Source of the DNA: a virus
DNA length: 45,557 bases
Direction: 5' to 3' (one strand)
IMG/VR virus record: IMGVR_UViG_3300012920_000074
Coordinates: 1-45,557 of that record
Part shown: positions 22,061 through 31,800 of the stretch, piece by piece
Layout: the number at the start of each line of letters is the position of its first letter
Numbering within the stretch: position 1 is the stretch's first letter
Program-made: the position numbers and the translations under genes
Notes under the pieces: model-generated
Database searches by the model: none
The model's input: only the letters and a program-made list of their open reading frames with translations
Told to the model about the DNA's origin: nothing

Positions 22061-25000
22061 ATGACTAATTTACTCAATCTAGTAACAAGAACAGGAGACT
22101 ACACTGGTCAAGAATTTGACAAGAAGAAGGATTTTGGTCTGTTCTTTAAAGGGGTTCCCATCTTTGGACAAGCATTCAAAGGTAATGATCCTGGAGTTGT
22201 TAATCTTTCTAACAACACTATTGTAATTCCAAATCATAAGTTTGTTACTGGTGAGAAAGTAGAATATGTATATTCTAATTCTAAGATTGACTCAGAATTT
22301 GCAATTGGTATTGCTGCAACTACAGTTCCAGGAATTGGATTAACTGATAAATTACCAAAAGAAGCATATATTATCAAATACAGTGATGTAACTGTTGGTC
22401 TAGCAAAAAGTGCTGCTGATGCATTAGCAAAAGTTCCAGTACCTTTAAATTTAAATGCTGTAGGTGTTGGCGCTGATCATAGTATTATTGCAACAAATCA
22501 GAATGCCAGAGCACTGATTGCAATTGACAATATGATTCAAGCACCTATTACAGAGGTGAAGATTGAGACTAATCTAGTGTCAAATATTATATTTGATCCC
22601 TCATTTCTTGTAGTTGGAATCCAGTCATTTAAGGCAAATGATTTGATTCAAATTAATGATGAGATCATGCTCCTTCAAAACATTGGAGTAGCAGGAACTA
22701 ACAGTTTCAGTGTGTTGAGAGCACAAATGGGCACAGAAGTTGCCTCTCATGGTATTGGTGACACAGTTAGATTGTTAGGTGGTAACTACAATATTATCGG
22801 TAATACTATTCATTTTGCTGAAGCACCTAAAGGTAGACAACCAAAACCAATTCCAAGTGATCCTGATCAGCAGGATTGGACTGGTATAACCACCACCTCA
22901 ACTTTTGAGGGAAGAGTTTTTATGAGGAGTGGTATTCCTGAGGGAGATCAACACACATATAAAGACAATTACACATTTGATAATATTCAATCACAGTTTA
23001 ATGGTTTTGATAATGAGTTTACACTAACAATTGATGGTGGAGATAATGTTGCTGGATTTGCAACAAACCAGGCAATTGTTCTTAATTCCAATATTCTTCA
23101 GGAACCAACTGGTGCTCAGGAGGCAACTGGCAACTTTACACTTGGTGAAACCATTGGTGTAACATCAATTACATATACTGGTCAAAGTCAATCATCTGAA
23201 GATGATCCTAACAGGGCAACCATTCCTAGAGGTGGTAATATTACTGCTGTTGGTTCAACACAAGGATTTGGATATCAACCATTAGTTGCTGCTGGTGCAT
23301 CAGTATTTGTCAGTTCTGCTGGAACAATTACATCAATTGCAATTGGAAATAGTGGTTCTGGTTATAGATCAGGTATTCAGACTAATGTTTCAGTTGGAAT
23401 ACTGACATCATCAGAATTAAATGCACCAATCATTGGAATTGGTACTGCAAATATTTTAGCTGGCATTATTACATCCATTGATCTTTACAATTTTGGTTCT
23501 GGTCTTGATCAGTTTAATCCACCTGTAGTTGTAATTGACAAACCACTTCCTTATGCAAATCTACCACTAATTTACAGTGATTCTGGATTAGAGGGTATTG
23601 GAACAGGTGCTAGAGTTGATATTCAGGTTGGTCAGGGTTCAAGTGTTATAACCTTTGATTTGATTCAAGGTGGATTTGCATATGGTAATAGTGAGATATT
23701 AACTGTGTCTGTTGGTGGCACACTTGGTATTCCTACTACTAGTGACTTTGGAACAAATGAGTTCCAAGTTATTGTTGATAATGTATATCGTGACACCTTT
23801 AATGGATTTACAATTGGAGAACTTGATGTATTTGATAGACTAGATTCACAATTTGATGGTGAAACCACTAAGTTCAATCTCTCAATTGCTGGAGAAGCAT
23901 ATGGTATTGAAACTGCTGATGGTTCTGATATTGATCTAAATGAGGCATTGATTATTACACTTAATGATGTTCTACAAATTCCAAGAGAGGCATATAATTT
24001 TACAGGTGGTTCTATTGTAGAATTTACTGAAGCTCCTAAGGAGGGTGACAAGTGTTCAATTATTTTCTATAAAGGAACACCAGAAATTGATGTTGTATTT
24101 GTAGATATTCTTGAAACAGTCAAGGTGGGTGACTCACTTCAATTGAAGAATGACCCAGGTTCTCAACAAAATATTTCATTGTTGCAGGACAAGAGAGTTG
24201 TTACTGGTATCACCACTCTTGATACTGTTAATACATTCCCATATGCAGGTCCAGGTATTACAACTGATATTACTTTAGAAAGACCAATTGAGTGGTGCAA
24301 GCAAAAGGATGATCTCTTTATTGATGGTGAGGTAGTTGCTAAAGATAGACTTGAGTATGAACCACAAATCTATCCTGCTGCATATGTTATTAATGACATC
24401 AATGTTGGAGATGAGTTCTGCTATGTTGATACAGTAAGACCTTTGTTTGACTCAGAACCAGAGACACAACTTATTGAGTATCAATTTGATGTGACATTTA
24501 CTGACCAAAGTGAAATTAGGTCAGCAATTGCAACTGCGATTGTTAGTAATGGATCTGTAACTGGTTTGAGTATTGTAGATCCTGGTTCAGGTTATGATGT
24601 CTTGCCAGCACCTCAAGTCTCAATTGCTAATCCAGGATTTACATCAACAGGAAGAGCAACAGCTACTGGTTCTGCTTTCAATAATCAAGTTTCTGTCTTA
24701 AATGTAACTAATGCAGGTTCAGGATACACTTCTGCCCCACCTGTAATTATTGAGACACCCAAACCAAAACAAGAAGAGATTGGTGTAAGTTCTTACTTTG
24801 GTGATTATGGTCAGATTGTTGGTATTGCCCAATCTGCTGGTGGACTGGTTACTCTTGAAATGTATATACCACAAGATTCATTCATGAGAGATCCATATTA
24901 TGTTGGGGTTGCTGTTACATTAACAGAACTTCAGGTGAATGATTACTTTGTTGTAAATAACTCAAATGTGGGTCTTTACAGCACTCTACCTGATTTTGAT

Positions 25001-25366
25001 GGTATCTACAGAGTAAGTAAAACATATGACTTTACATCTGATCTGACTAACATTGGTGTTGGTGTGACAATGATTAGAAGAGTTGAGTTAAATTATGCTG
25101 GTATTGCAGGAACCAATTTCTCATCAACCATTATCAGTTTTGATAGCACACTTGACACATTTGATAATGTTGCTGGATCACCAAATGGCACTGGCATATT
25201 TGAGAGGAACAGAATTTATGGTGAATACACTTGGGGTAAGGTAAGTTTTGTTGGCAGATCACCAATAACTGCTAAACAATTTATTGCTCAACCTTATAGC
25301 AATTTGGACAAATCACCACTGATGACAAGATCAAGAATTCTCAGATTTAATAATTACACTCCATAA
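22061..25366 (+). CDS. Large baseplate/tail structural protein (1101 aa)
   Basis: 1101 residues between gp7-like and fibre genes. It has no full-length T4 counterpart that I recognise. Visible parts are an N-terminal VTRTGDYTGQEFDKKKDFGLFFKG region; an INDEIMLLQN...VLRAQMGTEVASH module (about 200-240) shared with gp7 and the DUF4815 protein; two copies of a DSQFDG..TxFxLTI..LQxPxxAY..FTEAPKxGD module (about 305 and 586) common in phage fibre and adhesin proteins; and several GSGY repeats (about 430, 475, 840, 885). It is likely a virion protein on the baseplate periphery. Its TAA is followed four bases later by a late promoter. Confidence 0.7.
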   Translation: MTNLLNLVTRTGDYTGQEFDKKKDFGLFFKGVPIFGQAFKGNDPGVVNLSNNTIVIPNHKFVTGEKVEYVYSNSKIDSEFAIGIAATTVPGIGLTDKLPKEAYIIKYSDVTVGLAKSAADALAKVPVPLNLNAVGVGADHSIIATNQNARALIAIDNMIQAPITEVKIETNLVSNIIFDPSFLVVGIQSFKANDLIQINDEIMLLQNIGVAGTNSFSVLRAQMGTEVASHGIGDTVRLLGGNYNIIGNTIHFAEAPKGRQPKPIPSDPDQQDWTGITTTSTFEGRVFMRSGIPEGDQHTYKDNYTFDNIQSQFNGFDNEFTLTIDGGDNVAGFATNQAIVLNSNILQEPTGAQEATGNFTLGETIGVTSITYTGQSQSSEDDPNRATIPRGGNITAVGSTQGFGYQPLVAAGASVFVSSAGTITSIAIGNSGSGYRSGIQTNVSVGILTSSELNAPIIGIGTANILAGIITSIDLYNFGSGLDQFNPPVVVIDKPLPYANLPLIYSDSGLEGIGTGARVDIQVGQGSSVITFDLIQGGFAYGNSEILTVSVGGTLGIPTTSDFGTNEFQVIVDNVYRDTFNGFTIGELDVFDRLDSQFDGETTKFNLSIAGEAYGIETADGSDIDLNEALIITLNDVLQIPREAYNFTGGSIVEFTEAPKEGDKCSIIFYKGTPEIDVVFVDILETVKVGDSLQLKNDPGSQQNISLLQDKRVVTGITTLDTVNTFPYAGPGITTDITLERPIEWCKQKDDLFIDGEVVAKDRLEYEPQIYPAAYVINDINVGDEFCYVDTVRPLFDSEPETQLIEYQFDVTFTDQSEIRSAIATAIVSNGSVTGLSIVDPGSGYDVLPAPQVSIANPGFTSTGRATATGSAFNNQVSVLNVTNAGSGYTSAPPVIIETPKPKQEEIGVSSYFGDYGQIVGIAQSAGGLVTLEMYIPQDSFMRDPYYVGVAVTLTELQVNDYFVVNNSNVGLYSTLPDFDGIYRVSKTYDFTSDLTNIGVGVTMIRRVELNYAGIAGTNFSSTIISFDSTLDTFDNVAGSPNGTGIFERNRIYGEYTWGKVSFVGRSPITAKQFIAQPYSNLDKSPLMTRSRILRFNNYTP

Positions 25367-25369
25367 AGG

Positions 25370-25376
25370 ATAAATA
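25370..25376 (+). promoter_or_regulatory. Late promoter ATAAATA
   Basis: GGATAAATAAA in the 37-base gap, 28 bases before ATG 25404. Good match and good distance for the fibre-like gene. Confidence 0.7.
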
Positions 25377-25403
25377 AACCTAGGAAAAGGACTCCCCCTA
25401 AAA

Positions 25404-27227
25404 ATGGCATATCAAGGTATTAATACAGGAACCTCCCCTAATGATGGTTTAGGGGATACTCTCCTGGATGGTGGTATAAAGATTAATAGTAACTTCAGTG
25501 AACTGTACAATATTGTTGGTGATGGCACCAATACATTTGTTGGTGTGGTTACTCAAATCACGGCAGGAACAAATGTAAGTATTTCAACTGCATATGGTTC
25601 TGTTGAGGTAGCAGCACCTACACCTACCAATCTACAAACAAGTAATCTTAGGGTAACTGGAATTACCACCCTTGGTGCTACCAATGGAATTGGTACAGTT
25701 ACCATGGGTATTGGTGTTACTGCCCTTCATGTTGATGGTAGTGCCAGAGTCACAGGAGTCCTTACTGTTGGCCAAGGTTCTATCACACTTGAGAATGACA
25801 GAGTTCATGTAGGTTCTGGTATTACCATTGATGCCAATAACAACACAATGGTGATGGGTGATAACATCACATTGACAGCATCCTCTGGTAGTGTGGATGT
25901 GTCTGCAATGACAGCAGCAAGTGCTACTGTAAGTGGTCATTCTACTGCTGCTACACTTGCTACATCTGGCATTGCAACATTTGCTGGTAATGTAAGTCTT
26001 GGTGCTTCAGTCACATTACTAGATAATCAAAAGATTCTTTTAGGTGATGATGCTGATTTTGAAATTGTTCATACTAGTGGATCAGGTAATGTCATTGAGG
26101 CAAAAACTGCTGCCTTCAATTTAAAAGCAAATAACCTTAATATTATTGCTGGCACAGCAAATACAGTTGTTGCTGCAACTAACCCTGATGGCAACTATGG
26201 TATTGAACTTTACTACCTTAATGACAAGAAGTTAGAAACAAGGTCATCTGGTGTAAGAGTTTTTGATGGTCTCCAGGTCATCTCTGGTGTAACTACAGTT
26301 GGTGTTCTGACTGCCACCACTCTGTATGGTGATGGTTCAAATCTGACAGGTATTGGTGCTGCATCTACTGCACATATCAATGCTGAAACACTAGTTGTAA
26401 CTGGTATCACAACACTGGGTGTTGTAACAGGTGCAACTTACTTTGGTGATGGTTCAAACTTGAGTGGTATTGCTGGCATTAACACCACAGTAATTAACAC
26501 CACATTGTTTAACAACAGTGGTATTACTACACTTGGTGGTCTTGCTATTGTCAGTGCAGGTGCAACTATTACTGGTGTAACCACATTCAACAGTAACATT
26601 GCTGTTGGTAGTAACTTGAATATTGGTGCTAATAATTCACAAGCACTGATTCAGAGCACAGCATCTGATAAACTTCTGGTAAGAAACCAAATTGGTTCAC
26701 TTGACCTCTGGGGCAATACACAAATCAGAGCATATAAGGATGGTGGAACAGAACTCATGTTCCGTGGTATTGCTGATGGTGCATTTGAAGCATACCATGA
26801 TGCATCTAAGAAGTTTGAAACTACTCAAGATGGTGCTTTAGTAACTGGAATTCTGACTGCTACAACTTATAAAGGAAATGCTTCAGATATTACTTCTGGT
26901 CAATGGACACTAACTGCTCAGGCAAGTGATCATTACTTATTCACAGGTCCTGGTGTCTCAGATGCAGAGGTAGAACCTGTCATTTACCTTGCAAGAGGAC
27001 AGAGGTATGAATTTGTAAATAACATGAATGCTCACCCATTTGAGATTAGAGTATCAAATGGTGGTGCAGCATATACTGATGGAATTACAGTTGATGGAAC
27101 TGCACAACTTGGAACTACTATCTTTGAAGTTCCATTCAATGCTCCTAACCAACTGTACTATCAGTGTACTTCACATGCTGGTATGGGTGGTACAGTGGTT
27201 GTTTATCCCAACCTATTTACAGTCTAA
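25404..27227 (+). CDS. Tail-fibre-like protein with C-terminal cupredoxin domain
   Basis: 607 residues. The N-terminus INTGTSPNDGLGDTLLDGGIKINSNFSELY is the attachment-type motif of many phage fibres. The middle is a run of G-V-T-T-type repeats with GDGSNLTGI and GDGSNLSGI units (about 306 and 345). The last ~105 residues form a cupredoxin-like domain: YLARGQRYEFVN strand, His544 in NAHPFEIR, then YYQCTSHAGMGG with Cys588, His591 and Met594. These are the four type-1 copper ligands in plastocyanin order; the C-x2-H-x2-M loop has the short amicyanin spacing. Seen: all ligands. Inferred: copper binding in the virion. Alternative: a cupredoxin fold used only for adhesion. Confidence 0.75.
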   Translation: MAYQGINTGTSPNDGLGDTLLDGGIKINSNFSELYNIVGDGTNTFVGVVTQITAGTNVSISTAYGSVEVAAPTPTNLQTSNLRVTGITTLGATNGIGTVTMGIGVTALHVDGSARVTGVLTVGQGSITLENDRVHVGSGITIDANNNTMVMGDNITLTASSGSVDVSAMTAASATVSGHSTAATLATSGIATFAGNVSLGASVTLLDNQKILLGDDADFEIVHTSGSGNVIEAKTAAFNLKANNLNIIAGTANTVVAATNPDGNYGIELYYLNDKKLETRSSGVRVFDGLQVISGVTTVGVLTATTLYGDGSNLTGIGAASTAHINAETLVVTGITTLGVVTGATYFGDGSNLSGIAGINTTVINTTLFNNSGITTLGGLAIVSAGATITGVTTFNSNIAVGSNLNIGANNSQALIQSTASDKLLVRNQIGSLDLWGNTQIRAYKDGGTELMFRGIADGAFEAYHDASKKFETTQDGALVTGILTATTYKGNASDITSGQWTLTAQASDHYLFTGPGVSDAEVEPVIYLARGQRYEFVNNMNAHPFEIRVSNGGAAYTDGITVDGTAQLGTTIFEVPFNAPNQLYYQCTSHAGMGGTVVVYPNLFTV

Positions 27228-27230
27228 ATA
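27224..27230 (+). promoter_or_regulatory. Late promoter CTAAATA overlapping a stop codon
   Basis: CTAAATA built over the TAA of the fibre gene and 20 bases ahead of the gp8 start. Overlap of late octamer and stop codon recurs at 36823 and 39198. Confidence 0.65.
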
Positions 27231-27250
27231 AGAAAAAAGTCCTCTAACCA

Positions 27251-28810
27251 ATGGCAGCGATAATTACTGATCAACTTCGTATATTGAATGCGAGGAATTT
27301 TGTGGATGCTGTTCAATCATCCAACAATTCCTTTTATGCATGGATTGGGTTGCCTGATGCTCCTAATTTCCAAGCTGATTGGAATACAAACCCACCTGCT
27401 CCTAGGGATAGTTTGAATGACTCAAACTATTATTGGGATACTATGCTTGCTCTCAAGAAAATTAATTCTGGAGATGTAAGTCAGGTTGTTAGGAAGATTA
27501 ATTGGCAATCAGGAACCACATATGACATGTGGAGAAATGATATTACAAGAAACAATCCATCACAACCATCTGGTGCGTTTGATATCTATGATTCAAACTT
27601 CTATGTGATGAATAGTGAGTATAAAGTTTATATTTGCTTGTACAATAATGCTAATCCAGAGAATAACTTTAGAGGAGGTCCTTCTCTGGATGAACCCAAT
27701 TTCACTGACTTAGAACCAAGAGAAGCAGGGAGCAGTGGTGATGGATACATCTGGAAATTCCTTTATTCAATCAAACCTAACCAAATTATTAAATTTGATT
27801 CAACAAATTACATTGCTGTCCCAACCGATTGGGAAACAAACGCTTCATATAGTGCAGTCAGAGAGAATGCAAAAACCAGTGGACAAATCAAAATTGTCAC
27901 AGTAAGAAATAGAGGTGTTGGCATTGGTACTGCTAATGTCACCTACACCAAAGTTCCCATCAAAGGTGATGGAAGAGATGCAGAAGCAACAGTGGTTGTT
28001 AATAATGACTCAAAGGTAGAATCAGTTACTGTCTCAAATGGTGGTTTTGGTTACTCATTTGGAACACTTGACCTAAGAGAGGGTGGTGTTCCCACTGGCA
28101 CTATTGACCCTGTATTTGATATTATTATCCCACCACCTGGTGGTCATGGTGCAGACATCTATGGAGAACTTGGTGCATATCATGTTCTTTCATATGCAAG
28201 ATTTGAAAATGATTCACAAAACCCTGACTTTATTACTGGCAACCAGTTTGCTCAAGTTGGAATTGTAAAAAATCCTACTAATTATGACTCCACATCAAAT
28301 CTGACAAGAGACAAGGCAAGTGCTCTTTATGCCCTAAAGTTGACAGGTGTTGGATATAGTGAGGCAGTATTTACTGCTGACTCACAGATTACCCAAACTG
28401 TTGGTCTTGGTTCAACAGCAGTTGGTAGTGTTGTTTCTTATGACCCATCAACTGGTGTTCTTAAGTATTGGCAAGATAGAAGAACTGCTGGATTCAATAG
28501 TGATGGTTCTAAGGACTCTGAACCTGTATATGGGTTTGAAATGCTTAGGTTTACCAATACACCATCTACAGGGGGTAATGTAAATATTATCCCAACATCT
28601 GGTAATACACTGCAGATTGATCAATCATTTACAGGTGTATCGACAGTAATAAATAATAGGACATACTACCTGGGTCAAGAGTTCAATCAAGGTATATCAA
28701 ATCCAGAAGCAGAAAAATATTCTGGAGACATCATCTATGTTGACAATAGACCCTCTGTCACCAGATCCTCTTCTCAAAAAGAAGATATTAAAGTCATCTT
28801 GCAATTCTAA
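27251..28810 (+). CDS. 8: Baseplate wedge subunit gp8
   Basis: 519 residues (T4 gp8: 334). GDGYIWKFLYSIKP at about 163-176 and the C-terminal SGDIIYVDNRPSVTRSSSQKEDIKVILQF match the corresponding GDGYVWEYLFEI and IYMENRPP...EEINILFTF segments of T4 gp8, so the assignment is firm. The extra length is an insertion between them containing a VSNGGFGY repeat of the type found in other virion proteins here. gp8 is a dimeric wedge protein bridging gp7 and gp10. Five bases separate it from the DUF4815 gene. Confidence 0.9.
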   Translation: MAAIITDQLRILNARNFVDAVQSSNNSFYAWIGLPDAPNFQADWNTNPPAPRDSLNDSNYYWDTMLALKKINSGDVSQVVRKINWQSGTTYDMWRNDITRNNPSQPSGAFDIYDSNFYVMNSEYKVYICLYNNANPENNFRGGPSLDEPNFTDLEPREAGSSGDGYIWKFLYSIKPNQIIKFDSTNYIAVPTDWETNASYSAVRENAKTSGQIKIVTVRNRGVGIGTANVTYTKVPIKGDGRDAEATVVVNNDSKVESVTVSNGGFGYSFGTLDLREGGVPTGTIDPVFDIIIPPPGGHGADIYGELGAYHVLSYARFENDSQNPDFITGNQFAQVGIVKNPTNYDSTSNLTRDKASALYALKLTGVGYSEAVFTADSQITQTVGLGSTAVGSVVSYDPSTGVLKYWQDRRTAGFNSDGSKDSEPVYGFEMLRFTNTPSTGGNVNIIPTSGNTLQIDQSFTGVSTVINNRTYYLGQEFNQGISNPEAEKYSGDIIYVDNRPSVTRSSSQKEDIKVILQF

Positions 28811-28815
28811 GAATA

Positions 28816-31800
28816 ATGCCACAGGAAACTAACCTTAATGTTGCTCCTTACTTTGACGACTTTGATCCGCAACAGAATTACTACAAAGTCCTCTATAAAC
28901 CAGGTTTCCCAGTTCAGGCAAGAGAACTTACTGGAATGCAGTCTATTCTGCAAAACCAGGTTGAGGAGATGGGAAACCATTTCTTTAAAGAAGGTGCAAA
29001 GGTTATCCCTGGTGACCTGACATATGTTCAAAACTTTTATTGTGTTCAAATTCAATCTGAATTCTTAGGAGTTCCTATTGGCATTTACATTGACCAACTT
29101 GTTGGTGCTACTATCACAGGTCAAACCTCTGGTGTGACTGCTAAGGTTGTTAAGTGTCTTACAAATGATGAGTCTGAGAGAGGTGTATATACTCTTTATA
29201 TTACCTATGAGAATACTGGTTCTTCTTCTGAAGATATTAGTCAATTCTTGAGTAATGAGATTCTGATTAGTAATAAAAATATTTCATATGCTTCAACCTT
29301 CATTTCTATTGGTGAGGGTTTTGCAACGACTATCACTCAGAATGCATCTGCTATTGGTTCAGCAATGTTTATTGCTGATGGTGTGTATTTCCTTAGGGGA
29401 TACATGGTTAATGTCCCAGCACAAACTTTGATTCTTGACCAGTATAATAATGTCCCTTCATATAGAGTTGGTCTTGATGTAGTAGAAGAAATTATATCAT
29501 CTGATGTTGACCCATCACTTAATGATAATGCTCAAGGTTTTAATAACTTTACTGCTCCTGGTGCTGACAGACTTAGAATTACAGCAACTCTTTCTAAAAA
29601 GGGTCTGAGAGCATTTAATGAGAGTAATTTTGTGCAACTCTCAACAGTTGAGAATGGCAAATTAAGAACAATAACTACAGGCACTGATTATAATTTCCTT
29701 GGAGATGAGTTAGCAGCAAGGACTTTTGATGAATCAGGTCATTATTATGTAAAAGAATATGTTACTACTGTAAAAGAAAGTTTAAACAATAATGAGGGTA
29801 ACAGAGGTTTATTCAATATAAACCAAGTTACATCATCAGGCAATGTGCCCTCAAAAGATTTAGGTGTTTATAAAATATCACCAGGTAAGGCATATGTCAA
29901 AGGTTATGAGGTAGAAAATATTGGTGCAACTCTTCTTGATTTTGTAAAACCAAGAACAACAAAATTTCTCAAGGACCAAGTAGTTAATTTTGGTTTTGGA
30001 CCTACTCTCAATGTGAACAGAGTATTTGGTTCGCCCACTATTGGAATTAATACAACTAACTCAGTCTCTCTGAGAGATACAAGAATGCCTGGTGTTCAGA
30101 ATGCACCAAGTGGCAAAGAGATTGGTGTAGCAAGAATTTACGACTTTGCTCTTGAAAGTGGTTCTTATGATTCAGTTGTCCCTGATTTGAATCAGTGGGA
30201 CCTGTCATTATATGATGTCCAGACATTTACTGACATCAATGTAAATGAACCAGTGACACTCACCAACTCTGTTTTCATTAAGGGTGAGTCAAGTGGTGCT
30301 ACTGGTTTCCTTAGGTCTGATGTAAATGCTGGCACTGCTATCACTGCTTATCAGGTCAATGGTGACTTCTTCAAAGGTGAGAGACTTATATTTAATGGTT
30401 TGGTTGATGATGCAAGATATGTAACAAGTTCTACTAATTTCTCATTGAGTGATGTAAGATCAATTTATTCAGAAGTTGGTATTACAACATTTACTGCTGA
30501 TACAATTCAAATTGGTGGTTTTAACTTTGGTAGTGCATCTGTTACTGGTGCTAATGCCTCTAACCAATCATTTATCACAGTATCTGCTGACCCTAACTTC
30601 TCATTTGTTGGTCTTATAACTGCCAACAATATGATTCAATACTCTAGACCAGACTTTGATATTGTCTCATATGCTAGAGTAGTTGGTGTATCAAGAACAA
30701 ACTTTGCCATTGAAGCAGTTACATCAACTGCTCTGGTTAATAGTGGTGTTCTTCCAACTTCAAATGAGCAAATCAATAATGTTCAAATTATTGGTGCATC
30801 TGGAGCATCAAATGTAGGTTCTGGTAACATCTCTGACAATGAATCAGTCTACAGTGTATTGCCTAAGAGTAATGTCAACTCAGTAAATCTTCTGGGTTCA
30901 GAACTTACTATCAGAAGACAGTTTACTGTTAGTATAACCAATGGTGCCACAACTCCTATTGATTGCGAGTCCAATGAAATTTTCCTCCCATTTGATGAGG
31001 AAAGATACACACTTATTAGATCTGATGGTTCTACAGAAGTCCTGACATCTGATAAATTTGTATTCCTGAATGCTAATACAACTCTTCAGATCAGGGGTCT
31101 TGGTGCAGATGCTGTTAATTGTAAATTAATTACAACTATCAGAAAATCTAATATCAGATCAAAAGTAAAACTTAAGGCAACTGCTAAAAGCATTGTAGTA
31201 GATAAATCAAATTCTGTTGGTTCTGGTATTGGAACTACAACTCTGGATGATGGTTTAGTGTATGGTGATTTTCCTTTTGGAACAAGAGTTCAAGATGAGA
31301 TTATCTCACTGAACACTGCTGATGTGGTTTCTATCTTAGGTGTATTTGAATCACAAAATACAGATAATGCTGATCCACCAAATATGACCACATCCCAGAT
31401 GGATGGTATTACAAACACAACAAATGATCTAATTGTTGGTGAGATTGTAACTGGTACTCAAAGTGGAGCAAAAGCAATTTATGTTGGTAAGAAAACTGAT
31501 ACCAGTATCTTCTTTGTTTATCTGAATAAGACTGTATTCCAGAATTCAGAAGTTGTTAACTTTGAAAGTTCCAGTGTTAATGCTATTGCTGGTGCTGTTG
31601 TTCTTGGTTCTAAGAATATTACTAAGGACTTTAAATTTGTCAATGGTCAGAAAGGTGGTTTCTATGACTATTCAAGAATTATTAGGAAAGGAACAGCAGG
31701 TATTCCTGCCAGAAAACTAAAAATATTCTTTACCTCTGCTTTCTATGAATCTTCTGACCAGGGTGATATCACCACAGCAAACTCCTACACAAACTTTGAC

